Source: Nitrospira sp. UW-LDO-01 (GTDB lineage: Bacteria > Nitrospirota > Nitrospiria > Nitrospirales > Nitrospiraceae). Taken from it: 38,420 nt of DNA. Below, piece by piece: positions 25,418 through 34,241 of this stretch; position 1 is the stretch's first letter; each line of letters begins with the position of its first letter. The notes under the pieces were generated by a model that had not been told where the DNA came from, made no database searches, and saw only the letters and a program-made list of their open reading frames with translations. Location: positions 1 to 38,420 of the forward strand of contig NIUT01000003.1 of assembly GCA_002254365.1 (NCBI GenBank), in the 5' to 3' direction. The position numbers were made by a program, and so were the translations under genes.

Positions 25418-27607
25418 ATGACGACACGAAAAACCGCGGGATTACGAGACACCAGCGCGAAGAAAGGGAAGAAGACTCCCGTGCCTTCTGTCGCTGAGCT
25501 GCTGCTGGAAATCGGCGTCGAAGAACTGCCGTATCAGGTTATCGCTCCGGCGCTGGGATCACTCAAGGAATCCGCTGAACGTCTGTTTTCCGATCAACGA
25601 CTGACCCTTCAGTCGATCCATACTATGGGTACGCCACGTCGCCTGACGATTGTGGTGAATGGCTTGGCCGCGAGGCAGACGTCCATGACGAAGGAAGCGA
25701 TGGGACCATCGAAAACAGTTGCCTTCGACCAATCTGGTCAACCGACCAAGGCGGCTGTTGGGTTTGCCGCCGGCCAGGGTGTCGCAGTCCAAGAATTACA
25801 AGTGAGACAAACGCCCAAGGGGGAATACTTGTTTGCGGTGAAACATGAAGCAGGTCGCTCAACGGCTGCGGTGCTGGTCGATCTGCTTCCGCAACTCGTG
25901 TCAGCCCTCTCGTTTCCCAAGGCGATGAAGTGGAATGAGACCGGTGTGCGGTTTGCCCGTCCCGTGCGGTGGGTGGTTGCGGTCTACGGGGGGGCGGTCT
26001 TGCCGATCAAGGCAGCCGGGGTGACCGCATCGAATCAGACGAAAGGGCATCGGGTTCTGGGCGGAGGCAAGTGGGGGTCGGTTCGTGATGCCGCCTCCTA
26101 TCTCAGTACATTGGAGCGTCAGGGGGTCATTGCCGATACTCAGCGCCGTCGCCAGGTGATTGAGGAACAGATCGCCACTGTTTGTCACAAGGCCGGATTG
26201 CAGTTGAATCAAGACGAAGCCTTGCTCGACCAAGCGGTGTACTCGACCGAGCAACCGACCGCCATCATGGGGTCGTTCAAGGAGGCCTATTTGGATGTGC
26301 CGGAGGAGATCCTCATCACCTCCATGAAAGAACATCAGGGATTTTTCTCATTACGACACAAGCACACCAGGAAGTTGGCACCCCATTTCATCACCGTCGC
26401 GAACAACCGGGCCAAGGATATGTCCCTGATCCGTGAGGGCAACGAGCGGGTGCTGGCTGCACGATTGGCCGATGCCAAGTTCTTTTTTGACGAAGATCGG
26501 AAGGTCCGCCTTGAAGAGCGGGCGAAGAGGTTGGGTGGGGTCACATTCCACCAGAAGCTCGGCACGATGGCTCAGAAACAGGAACGAGTCAGAAAACTAG
26601 CAGGGTTTGTTGCCGAGCAGGTCCTGTCCAGCCAGACTGAGTTACGACAGATTGCGGAGCGGGCGGCCTCCCTATCCAAAGCCGATCTCCTGACCGGCAT
26701 TGTGGGGGAGTTTCCAGAGCTTCAAGGTATCATGGGAGGCGAATATGCCCGACATGACGGAGAATCGACGGCAGTCGCGCAGGCGATTCGGGAACAGTAT
26801 CTCCCTAAGGCCATTGAGGGGGAGTTGCCGGAAACCGAGGCGGGTCAGGTGCTCTCGCTCGCAGACCGACTGGATTCCATCGCGGCATTTTTTCATGTGG
26901 GCGTGGTTCCGACAGGGTCGGAGGATCCGTTTGCGCTTCGGCGGCATGCCACGGCGATTGTGCGCATCATACTGGAACGAACGCTACGGCTGAATCTTGC
27001 CGACCTCATTGATCAAGCAACAAGCCTGGTTGTCGGTGACGGCTTCAAAGGGGGGGCAGATCTGCCGCAGGTAGGACAGCGACGAATCATGGACTTCCTC
27101 TTCGAACGGGTTCGACACTATGTTCGACTCGTGCATGAGTTACGCGACGATGTGATTGAGTCGGTGTTGAAACCAACCCACGGTCCGATGATCGATCTCG
27201 TCGATCTTGTCCAGAAGATGAGGGCGATCGAAGCCGTCACGACAAAACCGGATTTTGATCCCTTGATCGTCGGTTTCAAGCGGGCGCATCGGCTTGTCGA
27301 GAAAGAGCAATGGACCAGAGAGCCGGTGGATGCCGCACGGTTTCAACATCCGTCGGAGTCAGCACTCCATCAGGCAACGATGGGCGAGCATCAACAGATC
27401 GAGACTTCCATTCAAGCCGGTGCGTATGATCGGGCACTCGATGCGCTGGTCCGCCTCAAGCCGGCCGTCGACGATTTTTTTGCCGGTGTGATGGTCAATG
27501 CTGATGATCAGGCGGTTCGTAGCAATCGGTTGTCCTTACTCAAGGAAGTCGATGATCTGTTTATGTCATTCGCAGACTTTTCCCAGATTGTGGTACAAGG
27601 GCGGTAG
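25418..27607 (+). CDS. glyS: Glycyl-tRNA synthetase beta subunit
   Basis: About 729 residues, close to the usual ~690 plus a short basic N-terminal extension. The conserved start region is ELLLEIGVEELPYQVIAPAL; further features are GTPRRLTI, PKAMKWNETGVRFARPVRW, ITSMKEHQGFFSL, and an HD-like segment around YARHDGESTAVAQAIREQY with DRLDSIAAFFHVG; the end resembles a DALR anticodon-binding domain (VMVNADDQAVRSNRLSLL). It recognises tRNA-Gly for the GlyQ catalytic subunit. Start is uncertain: ATG at 25418 gives an extra KK-rich leader, while GTG at 25481, with GGGAAGAAG upstream, would begin just before ELLLEIGVEELP and gives a more standard length. An earlier ATG at 25349 inside glyQ is rejected. 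Confidence 0.95.
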   Translation: MTTRKTAGLRDTSAKKGKKTPVPSVAELLLEIGVEELPYQVIAPALGSLKESAERLFSDQRLTLQSIHTMGTPRRLTIVVNGLAARQTSMTKEAMGPSKTVAFDQSGQPTKAAVGFAAGQGVAVQELQVRQTPKGEYLFAVKHEAGRSTAAVLVDLLPQLVSALSFPKAMKWNETGVRFARPVRWVVAVYGGAVLPIKAAGVTASNQTKGHRVLGGGKWGSVRDAASYLSTLERQGVIADTQRRRQVIEEQIATVCHKAGLQLNQDEALLDQAVYSTEQPTAIMGSFKEAYLDVPEEILITSMKEHQGFFSLRHKHTRKLAPHFITVANNRAKDMSLIREGNERVLAARLADAKFFFDEDRKVRLEERAKRLGGVTFHQKLGTMAQKQERVRKLAGFVAEQVLSSQTELRQIAERAASLSKADLLTGIVGEFPELQGIMGGEYARHDGESTAVAQAIREQYLPKAIEGELPETEAGQVLSLADRLDSIAAFFHVGVVPTGSEDPFALRRHATAIVRIILERTLRLNLADLIDQATSLVVGDGFKGGADLPQVGQRRIMDFLFERVRHYVRLVHELRDDVIESVLKPTHGPMIDLVDLVQKMRAIEAVTTKPDFDPLIVGFKRAHRLVEKEQWTREPVDAARFQHPSESALHQATMGEHQQIETSIQAGAYDRALDALVRLKPAVDDFFAGVMVNADDQAVRSNRLSLLKEVDDLFMSFADFSQIVVQGR

Positions 27608-27669
27608 GTAGGTCGAATCGGGCGAACCACGGACGATCTGTACTGAGGGTCGTATTCCCCGGAGTTGTG

Positions 27670-28161
27670 ATGGATCAGCCGGTGACGGGTGAGTGCCGTC
27701 GGGCGGTGAAGATCCGGCGATTTTCTTTGGTGGTCTCCCTGGCTCTGATTGTCGGCTGTAATGCTGTTCTTTTCGTTGGGTTCAGAATGAGCGGCATCAA
27801 CTTGGATGACCTGGTTAAAACCCCCGATCTGTTCGACGCCAAACACGATGTCTGCCTTCGGCTGTCGTGGCAGTCATTGCCCGGGGCGAGCGAACCGGTC
27901 AGGCTTTGTTCGGAATGGCTGAATCTGTCTGATCCGAGCGGCACGACCCACTCCCTCCAGCCCGACACGAAAATCAAGAAGGGGCCTGATGGCCAGTACT
28001 ATGTCGATCACGCGGTGCAAGCCGACTATCGATTGTTGTTGCTGCTGTTGTTTGTCACCGCCATTATCATTGGGGGCGTCCGCGCGAAGTGGTTCTTGGT
28101 GAATCGCTACCGCATGCGTCTGGAATCAAACGACGGTCATCGCGCGTCGCCTGTTCGTTGA
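27670..28161 (+). CDS. Small membrane protein of unknown function
   Basis: About 163 residues with two predicted membrane segments, near the N-terminus (SLVVSLALIVGCNAVLFVGF) and near the C-terminus (YRLLLLLLFVTAIIIGGV), separated by a ~85-residue extracytoplasmic loop containing two cysteines (DVCLRLSW and VRLCSEW) that could form a disulfide. The C-terminus is basic (KWFLVNRYRMRLE). ATG at 27670 has GGAG 5 nt upstream. It lies 62 nt after glyS and 29 nt before ppdK, in the same operon. No family was recognised. Confidence 0.7.
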   Translation: MDQPVTGECRRAVKIRRFSLVVSLALIVGCNAVLFVGFRMSGINLDDLVKTPDLFDAKHDVCLRLSWQSLPGASEPVRLCSEWLNLSDPSGTTHSLQPDTKIKKGPDGQYYVDHAVQADYRLLLLLLFVTAIIIGGVRAKWFLVNRYRMRLESNDGHRASPVR

Positions 28162-28190
28162 TACGCAAGCTTCCTGGAAGGAGAAGTCAC

Positions 28191-31028
28191 GTGGCAAAAA
28201 AATACGTCTATTACTTTGGAGACGGGAAAGCTGAGGGCACCTCCAATATGAAGGAGTTGCTCGGTGGAAAAGGCGCGGGGTTGGCCGAGATGACCAATCT
28301 TGGTATCTCCGTTCCGCCAGGCTTCACGATCACGACCGAGGCCTGCATTGAATATTACAAGCAGGGGAAGAAATATCCTCCTGGGATGTGGGAGGCGACG
28401 TTGGCCGCGCTCAAGCGCGTGGAACGGTCGATGGGCATGGGGTTCGGCAATCCGGAGAAACCGTTGTTGGTGTCCGTGCGATCCGGTGCCCGCGCCTCAA
28501 TGCCGGGCATGATGGACACAGTGCTCAACGTGGGCCTCACGTTGAAGACGGTTGAAGGGCTAGCTGCCAAGACGAAGAACGAGCGGTTTGCTCAGGACAG
28601 CTATCGTCGTTTTGTGACGATGTTTGGCAGCATCGTCATGGGAGTGCCTCGAGAACATTTCGAAGCGATTCTGAACCATAAGAAAGAAGAGATGAGCGTC
28701 TCCCATGAGACACAATTGGACGCACGTGCCTTGCGGGACCTCGTCGACCGATTCAAGTCGTTGATCAAGGAAGAAACCGGAAAGGAATTTCCGGACGATC
28801 CAAATGAGCAGCTGCGGATGGCAATCAACGCGGTGTTTTCATCATGGAATGGTGCGCGCGCCATCACCTATCGGCGATTGAACGGTATTCCGGAACATTG
28901 GGGTACTGCGATCAACGTCGTTGCCATGGTGTTCGGCAACATGGGCGACACCAGTGGGACCGGTGTGGCGTTCACCCGTGATCCAAATACCGGTGAACAT
29001 ACATTCTTCGGCGAATGTCTGATGAATGCGCAGGGCGAAGATGTCGTAGCTGGTATTAGAACGCCGTTGCCGGTCAACGCGTTAGCGAAGAATGTCCCTG
29101 CCGCATACAAGGAACTCGAACACACCTATAAGAAGCTTGAAAAACATTATCGAGACATGCTCGACCTGGAATTTACGATCCAGGAGGGCAAACTCTATAT
29201 GCTGCAAACGCGAGTCGGAAAGCGGACCGGGATCTCGGCGGTGCGTATCGCTGTTGAAATGGTGAAAGAAGGCTTGATCACGAAGCGTGAAGCGGTGCAG
29301 CGGGTTGGTCCGGATCAGCTCGCGCAGTATCTCTATCCGATCTTCGATACCCAAGCTGAAGCGGGGGCAACCCCATTAGGCAAGGGATTGCCGGCCGGAC
29401 CTGGAGCGGCGGCGGGGAAAATTGCCTTGACGCCGGATCGTGCGGTCGAGATGAAGACAGCTGGGCAACGGGTTGTTCTCGTTCGTGATGAAACCAGCCC
29501 CGATGATATTCATGGCATGAACGCCGCATCTGGGTTTGTGACGGCGCGAGGCGGAATGACGTCTCATGCTGCGGTGGTGGCAAGGCAGATGGGCAAAGTC
29601 TGCGTGGCTGGGTGCGAAGCAGTCGAGGTCATCGATGCTCAATCGGTACGGATCGGCTCAAAGGTGTTCCGGGAAGGCGACTACCTGTCCGTGAATGGAT
29701 CGACCGGTAACGTGTACGACGGCGACATCCCTGTTATGGAATCCGAGATCATTCAGGTGGTGCAGGGAAAGCTGGATGCCAAGAAGTCACAAAAATATCA
29801 GCTCTTTTCCACCATTCTCTCATGGGCCGACAGTGTACGGGCGATGAAAGTGCGAGCGAATGCCGATGTGCCGGACCAGGCCAAGATCGCCAGAGGGTTC
29901 GGGGCTGAAGGGATCGGGCTCTGCCGCACGGAACATATGTTCTTTGCCGAAGACCGTATTCCGATCATGCAGAAGATGATTCTGGCCCGGACGAAAGAGG
30001 ATCGGGAACGGTATCTGGAACAGTTGTTGCCGCTGCAGAAGCAGGACTTCATCGGGCTGTACCGTGAGATGGAAGGGTTTCCCGTCACCATTCGCCTGCT
30101 CGATCCGCCCTTGCATGAGTTTTTGCCGAAGCGTGAAGAATTAATGGTAGAGATTGCGCAGCTCGAGTTGACTGGGAATGATGGGGCCAAGCTCGAGGAG
30201 CAACGTCGCTTGTTGGCTCGCGTGGAAGAGCTACATGAGTTTAACCCCATGCTTGGGCTGCGGGGATGCCGGTTGGGAATTACAATGCCGGAGATTACGC
30301 GTATGCAGGCGCGGGCCATTATCGAGGCGGCCTGCGAGCTGGCAAAAGAAGGCAAGAAAATCGTTCCGGAAATCATGATTCCGCTCGTGGGCATGGTGGC
30401 GGAAATGAAGTCGCAGAAGGATCTCATCCGCGAAGTCGCGCAAGAGACGATGAAGCGCTACAATGTGAAACTCTCATATCTTGTTGGGACGATGATCGAA
30501 TTGCCACGCGCGGCGGTGACCGCCGAACGGATAGCGGAAGAGGCCGAGTTCTTCTCATTCGGGACGAACGATCTGACACAGACGACGTTCGGTTTCTCAC
30601 GCGATGATGCCGCCAAGTTTATCGACCACTATCGGACGGTGAAGATCATGGATGCGGATCCGTTCGCCACGCTCGATCGTGAGGGTGTCGGCTCATTGAT
30701 GAAGACGGCCATTGCTGGCGGGCGCAAGTCACGGCCAGGGATCAAGCTTGGGATCTGTGGCGAGCATGGCGGTGATCCAAGTTCCGTTGAGTTCTGCAAT
30801 CAATTGGGGTTGGATTATGTCAGCTGCTCACCCTTCCGTGTCGCGATTGCGCGATTGGCGGCGGCACAGGCAGCGATTGCAGCAGCAGACGCCAAGTCAC
30901 CAGCAGCACCCAAGAAAATCGCGAAAGTGTCAGCCAAGGCGGCGGTGAAATCCGCAAAGGTATCAAAATCTTTAAAGCTATCCAAGCCGGCGCCCAAGCG
31001 GCCTTCAGGCAGCCGCAAGAAACGGTGA
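28191..31028 (+). CDS. ppdK: Pyruvate, phosphate dikinase with lysine-rich C-terminal tail
   Basis: 945 residues; interconverts pyruvate + ATP + Pi and PEP + AMP + PPi. Domains: N-terminal ATP-grasp (KKYVYYFGDGKAEGTSNM, VSVRSGARASMPGMMDTVLN, TGEHTFFGECLMNAQGEDVV), central phosphohistidine domain with H459 in GGMTSHAAVVARQMGKVC, and PEP/pyruvate barrel (IGLCRTEHMFF, FFSFGTNDLTQTTFGFSRDD, catalytic C856 in GICGEHGGDPSS). The known enzymes are ~875 residues; the extra ~50-60 C-terminal residues are Ala/Lys/Ser-rich (KKIAKVSAKAAVKSAKVSKS), like a histone H1 tail. GTG at 28191 has GGAAGGAGAA about 7 nt upstream, so the longer upstream reading frame from 28089 is rejected. Likely gluconeogenic or anaplerotic role in a CO2-fixing metabolism. 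The ribD start overlaps its stop. Confidence 0.96.
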   Translation: MAKKYVYYFGDGKAEGTSNMKELLGGKGAGLAEMTNLGISVPPGFTITTEACIEYYKQGKKYPPGMWEATLAALKRVERSMGMGFGNPEKPLLVSVRSGARASMPGMMDTVLNVGLTLKTVEGLAAKTKNERFAQDSYRRFVTMFGSIVMGVPREHFEAILNHKKEEMSVSHETQLDARALRDLVDRFKSLIKEETGKEFPDDPNEQLRMAINAVFSSWNGARAITYRRLNGIPEHWGTAINVVAMVFGNMGDTSGTGVAFTRDPNTGEHTFFGECLMNAQGEDVVAGIRTPLPVNALAKNVPAAYKELEHTYKKLEKHYRDMLDLEFTIQEGKLYMLQTRVGKRTGISAVRIAVEMVKEGLITKREAVQRVGPDQLAQYLYPIFDTQAEAGATPLGKGLPAGPGAAAGKIALTPDRAVEMKTAGQRVVLVRDETSPDDIHGMNAASGFVTARGGMTSHAAVVARQMGKVCVAGCEAVEVIDAQSVRIGSKVFREGDYLSVNGSTGNVYDGDIPVMESEIIQVVQGKLDAKKSQKYQLFSTILSWADSVRAMKVRANADVPDQAKIARGFGAEGIGLCRTEHMFFAEDRIPIMQKMILARTKEDRERYLEQLLPLQKQDFIGLYREMEGFPVTIRLLDPPLHEFLPKREELMVEIAQLELTGNDGAKLEEQRRLLARVEELHEFNPMLGLRGCRLGITMPEITRMQARAIIEAACELAKEGKKIVPEIMIPLVGMVAEMKSQKDLIREVAQETMKRYNVKLSYLVGTMIELPRAAVTAERIAEEAEFFSFGTNDLTQTTFGFSRDDAAKFIDHYRTVKIMDADPFATLDREGVGSLMKTAIAGGRKSRPGIKLGICGEHGGDPSSVEFCNQLGLDYVSCSPFRVAIARLAAAQAAIAAADAKSPAAPKKIAKVSAKAAVKSAKVSKSLKLSKPAPKRPSGSRKKR

Positions 31029-32143
31029 CCGACCGTACACGAGATCTCCACTATATGACCCTAGCCCTTCGCCTGGCGGCGAAGGGCCAGGGCACGACGA
31101 GCCCGAATCCGATGGTCGGTGCCGTCGTCGTCAAACAGGGCCGGATCGTCGGCCGGGGTTTTCATCTCCGACCCGGAACTCCTCACGCAGAAATACTCGC
31201 CTTGCAACGAGCCGGAACGCAGGCACGAGGCGCCACACTCTATGTGACGCTTGAGCCCTGCTGCCATCTCAAGAAACGCACTCCACCTTGCGTGCCTGAC
31301 ATCCTGCGCTCCGGCGTGAGCCGTGTCGTGATGGCGATGCAAGACCCCAATCCATCAGTACAGGGGAAGGGAACCGCTGCGCTTCGTCGAGCCGGACTCT
31401 CCGTCATGGTGGGAGTAGCCCGACCCGAAGCGGAGAATTTGAACAAGGCCTATTGCCATTGGATGAAGACGGGCCGTCCCTATGTGACGCTCAAGGCCGG
31501 GATGACGCTCGATGGACAACTGGCGACAGCCTCCGGTGAATCTCGGTGGATTACCGGAGAATTGTCCCGGCGGGAGGTTCACCTGCTCCGCAAGAGCGTG
31601 GATGCAGTACTCGTGGGGGTAGGGACGGTCTTGATGGATAATCCTGCGTTGACGGTGAGGACCGGAGTAGGGTTAGAAAAACTGACATCACGAGAACCGC
31701 TTCGCATTGTCGTCGATAGCAGACTGCGAATTCCCTTGAAGGCACAGATCCTGGCCTTACAGGACAAGGCGAGAACCCTGCTTGCCACTACTGCTGCCGC
31801 GCCAGTAGCTCGACGGTTGGCCCTGCAAAAGAAAGGCATTGAGGTGCTGATCGTACCGGCGGTTCACGATCAGGTCTCATTGCCTGCGCTGCTCAAGGAG
31901 CTTGGCCGGCGTGGGATCACCTCTCTCCTCGTGGAGGGAGGAGGTGAGGTGAATGCCGCGATGCTGAGGGCCAAGTTGGTCGATCATGTACGCCTCTACA
32001 TGGCACCGCTGCTACTCGGTGGCCAGAATGCCAAAGGAGTGATCGGGGGGGTGAGTCCAACGGGGTTGAAGGGAGCGATCCAGTTGTGCCATGTGACGAC
32101 ACGTCTCGTGGGGAATGATTTGGTGGTCGAAGGGGATCTGTGA
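31025..32143 (+). CDS. ribD: Bifunctional riboflavin deaminase/reductase RibD
   Basis: 372 residues carrying out the second and third steps of riboflavin synthesis. The N-terminal deaminase domain (~5-145) has the zinc site H54-A-E56 and C79...C89 (LEPCCHLKKRTPPC) and the SPNPMVGAVVV motif; the reductase domain (~150-372) has VTLKAGMTLDGQLAT, ESRWITG and LLVEGGGEVNAAML. The GTG at 31025 overlaps the ppdK stop (GTGA), so no separate ribosome site is needed. ribE is 3.4 kb downstream in the same direction; ribA/ribB and ribH are not in the window. Confidence 0.95.
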   Translation: MTDRTRDLHYMTLALRLAAKGQGTTSPNPMVGAVVVKQGRIVGRGFHLRPGTPHAEILALQRAGTQARGATLYVTLEPCCHLKKRTPPCVPDILRSGVSRVVMAMQDPNPSVQGKGTAALRRAGLSVMVGVARPEAENLNKAYCHWMKTGRPYVTLKAGMTLDGQLATASGESRWITGELSRREVHLLRKSVDAVLVGVGTVLMDNPALTVRTGVGLEKLTSREPLRIVVDSRLRIPLKAQILALQDKARTLLATTAAAPVARRLALQKKGIEVLIVPAVHDQVSLPALLKELGRRGITSLLVEGGGEVNAAMLRAKLVDHVRLYMAPLLLGGQNAKGVIGGVSPTGLKGAIQLCHVTTRLVGNDLVVEGDL

Positions 32144-33429
32144 TTGTCTTTGTCCGAAGCCTCATCCTGTTGGTAGTTCTGATTGGCGCGTCTGCTCCAG
32201 CGGGTGCGGAAGAGGCAGGACCGGTTGTTCCGGACCTCGGGTCCCGTGTCATGCACTATCTCGATGCTGTTGATGGTGATGTAGCTGAACGGCTGCTGCG
32301 GGATATTCTCTCTGACGAAAGCGCGTCCATCGACATCGTCTCTCAGTTGATAAGGACCGGTCGAACCTACCAGAGCCAGCCGGTCGGGGATCGTCCACGT
32401 GAACAGATCGTGATTCGTGGGCAGACCTATCCGCTGTCTCTGCTCATCCCACAGACGTATCACGCGTCGAAAACCTATGCCCTTGTCGTCTGTCTGCATG
32501 GATTCGGTTTTACCGGCGAAGAATATCTGGAGCGGTGGCGAGCCAGGTTGGGCGAAGACTATCTCTTGGCTTGTCCGACCTATCCGTCTGGTGCCTGGTT
32601 TACCAGACCTGCGGAAGAATTAGTCTTAGCAACGATTCGGGATCTTCGCACACGCTATCATGTCGACCCCGACCGGATTTTCCTGACCGGCATGTCAAAC
32701 GGTGGGATCGGAGCGTGGCTCATCGGGATGCACCATGCGCCCCTCTTTGCCGGGATCGCACCGATGGCGAGCGGACTGGACAATGTGCTCATGCCGTTTC
32801 TGGGGAATCTTCGTCAGACACCCATCTATATGATTCACGGAGTCAAAGATCAGGTGATGCCGGTGGATTTGAGTCGTTCGATAGCCCGAGAGCTTGACAC
32901 GCTTGGCTATCCCTATGTGTATCGCGAGCATGAACGAGAGCATCCCATGGCTGGGGGGCACTATTTCCCCAAGGAAGAGTTGCCGGACCTTCTGGCCTGG
33001 TTCAATAGTCATCGCCGTGAGCCTTTGCCCACAAGGCTCACCGTTGTGCGTGATGGGAGTCATTTCCAACCGTTCAACTGGGTGCGCCTGGATTCGACTG
33101 ATCCGATCGCGGCGTTTTCAGATGATTTGGTCGATAAGCGCGACGAGCGAATCAAGCATCGAGTCTATGCAAAGCTGGATGCTTCCGTTCAAGAAGGGAA
33201 TCGGGTCGAGGTACGGACGCACCATGTTCGACGGTACAGTCTGTTTTTGAATGGGTCGCTGATTGATCCGGCCAAGCCGCTGACCGTGATCACGAACGGT
33301 CAGGTATCTTTTACAGGGACCGTCACGCCATCGCTGGAAATCTTGCTGCGCCAAGCCAGACTCAGGCAGGATCCACAGCGGCTTTTTCCTATCCATCTCT
33401 CCATTTCCGTCCCAACACCGGATCCATGA
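32140..33429 (+). CDS. Exported alpha/beta-hydrolase (esterase/PHB-depolymerase-like)
   Basis: 429 residues with a signal peptide (MIVFVRSLILLVVLIGASAPAG, split; cleavage near AGA-EE). The hydrolase domain covers ~85-290: oxyanion region LVVCLHGFGFTGEEY, nucleophile S186 in FLTGMSNGGIGAW, a probable acid D237 in MIHGVKDQVMP, and histidine H274 in HPMAGGHYFP. The residues after ~290 form an extra beta-rich domain of unknown role (WVRLDSTDPIAAF; VITNGQVSFTGTVTPSL). Esterase or depolymerase activity is inferred from the catalytic triad; substrate unknown. The GTG at 32140 overlaps the ribD stop by 4 nt. Confidence 0.8.
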   Translation: MIVFVRSLILLVVLIGASAPAGAEEAGPVVPDLGSRVMHYLDAVDGDVAERLLRDILSDESASIDIVSQLIRTGRTYQSQPVGDRPREQIVIRGQTYPLSLLIPQTYHASKTYALVVCLHGFGFTGEEYLERWRARLGEDYLLACPTYPSGAWFTRPAEELVLATIRDLRTRYHVDPDRIFLTGMSNGGIGAWLIGMHHAPLFAGIAPMASGLDNVLMPFLGNLRQTPIYMIHGVKDQVMPVDLSRSIARELDTLGYPYVYREHEREHPMAGGHYFPKEELPDLLAWFNSHRREPLPTRLTVVRDGSHFQPFNWVRLDSTDPIAAFSDDLVDKRDERIKHRVYAKLDASVQEGNRVEVRTHHVRRYSLFLNGSLIDPAKPLTVITNGQVSFTGTVTPSLEILLRQARLRQDPQRLFPIHLSISVPTPDP

Positions 33430-34241
33430 ACGTGATGAGGGACGTCACTCGCGAACAGGGTGCATGCCGCTGGGCTATTCTACTGGGAGTCTTTCTCGTG
33501 CTCTTCGCCGGTACGGCACGAGCAGAGAGCTGCCGCCTCTCGCCTGTTCACGGAGACCTGACGTTTCCGGTCGAGCGGATTCCTTCGGACTGGACATGTA
33601 AACTGCACACGATTATTAAATCGCATACGACCCTCACCCGGGTTGGTCCCATCCGGGTAGCCATGTCAGAGCCACTCTATCGGTACTTGCTTGGTGAACC
33701 ACCGTTTGCCGCCACGTTGATTCGTCGCCTTGGCCTCGGGTCGTATCGTTCTCAAGCCTGGGGGGAAAGACGATTTTGGGGCGACGACGGTGAGGGAACG
33801 AAGGGGCTCGTGCAGCTGGTCTACGAGGATGCGGAGTCTCGTATTTATTTATTGGACGGTTCTCATGACAGTCGGTTGCTTCCGCATATCACAGGGAAAG
33901 CCGTCGTGTTTCTTCGGATGGCGGTGATGCGAGATCAGCAGGGGAACGAAGATATGGACAGTAACATGGTGGTCTACACCAAATTGGACAATCGCTTTTT
34001 GTCAGGACTGGTGTCTTTTCTGCATCCGTTGATTCGCGGCATGGTGACGAGCAAACTTCAGAAGGGAGTTGAGACCGTTCATCGGTTAGGCGTAGCCATG
34101 CGACAGCAACCTTCCCGTGTGTTGCGAGAGGCGGAACAGCCCCCGCCGTTGCCTGAGCAGCATCTGGTGTTTTTGAGAACCGTGCTTGGTCCTTCACTCG
34201 GCTCCACCCAGGCGATCTCGCCTGCCAACACCATCCCATGA
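33426..34241 (+). CDS. Exported protein of unknown function
   Basis: 271 residues. After a charged leader there is a signal sequence (RWAILLGVFLVLFAGTARAE), so the product is periplasmic or outer-membrane. The mature part has two nearby cysteines (ESCRL and DWTCKL) that could pair, a beta-rich centre (GLVQLVYEDAESRIYLLDG) and a C-terminal helical and proline-rich region. Its ATG overlaps the upstream hydrolase stop (ATGA) and its stop overlaps the MFS start (ATGA). No family was recognised; the coupling suggests it works with the hydrolase or the transporter. Confidence 0.65.
   Translation: MNVMRDVTREQGACRWAILLGVFLVLFAGTARAESCRLSPVHGDLTFPVERIPSDWTCKLHTIIKSHTTLTRVGPIRVAMSEPLYRYLLGEPPFAATLIRRLGLGSYRSQAWGERRFWGDDGEGTKGLVQLVYEDAESRIYLLDGSHDSRLLPHITGKAVVFLRMAVMRDQQGNEDMDSNMVVYTKLDNRFLSGLVSFLHPLIRGMVTSKLQKGVETVHRLGVAMRQQPSRVLREAEQPPPLPEQHLVFLRTVLGPSLGSTQAISPANTIP

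Noticed and set aside
28089-28190. Upstream extension of ppdK from an ATG at 28089
   Set aside because: It overlaps the preceding membrane-protein gene, and the GTG at 28191 has a strong ribosome site and gives the family N-terminus.
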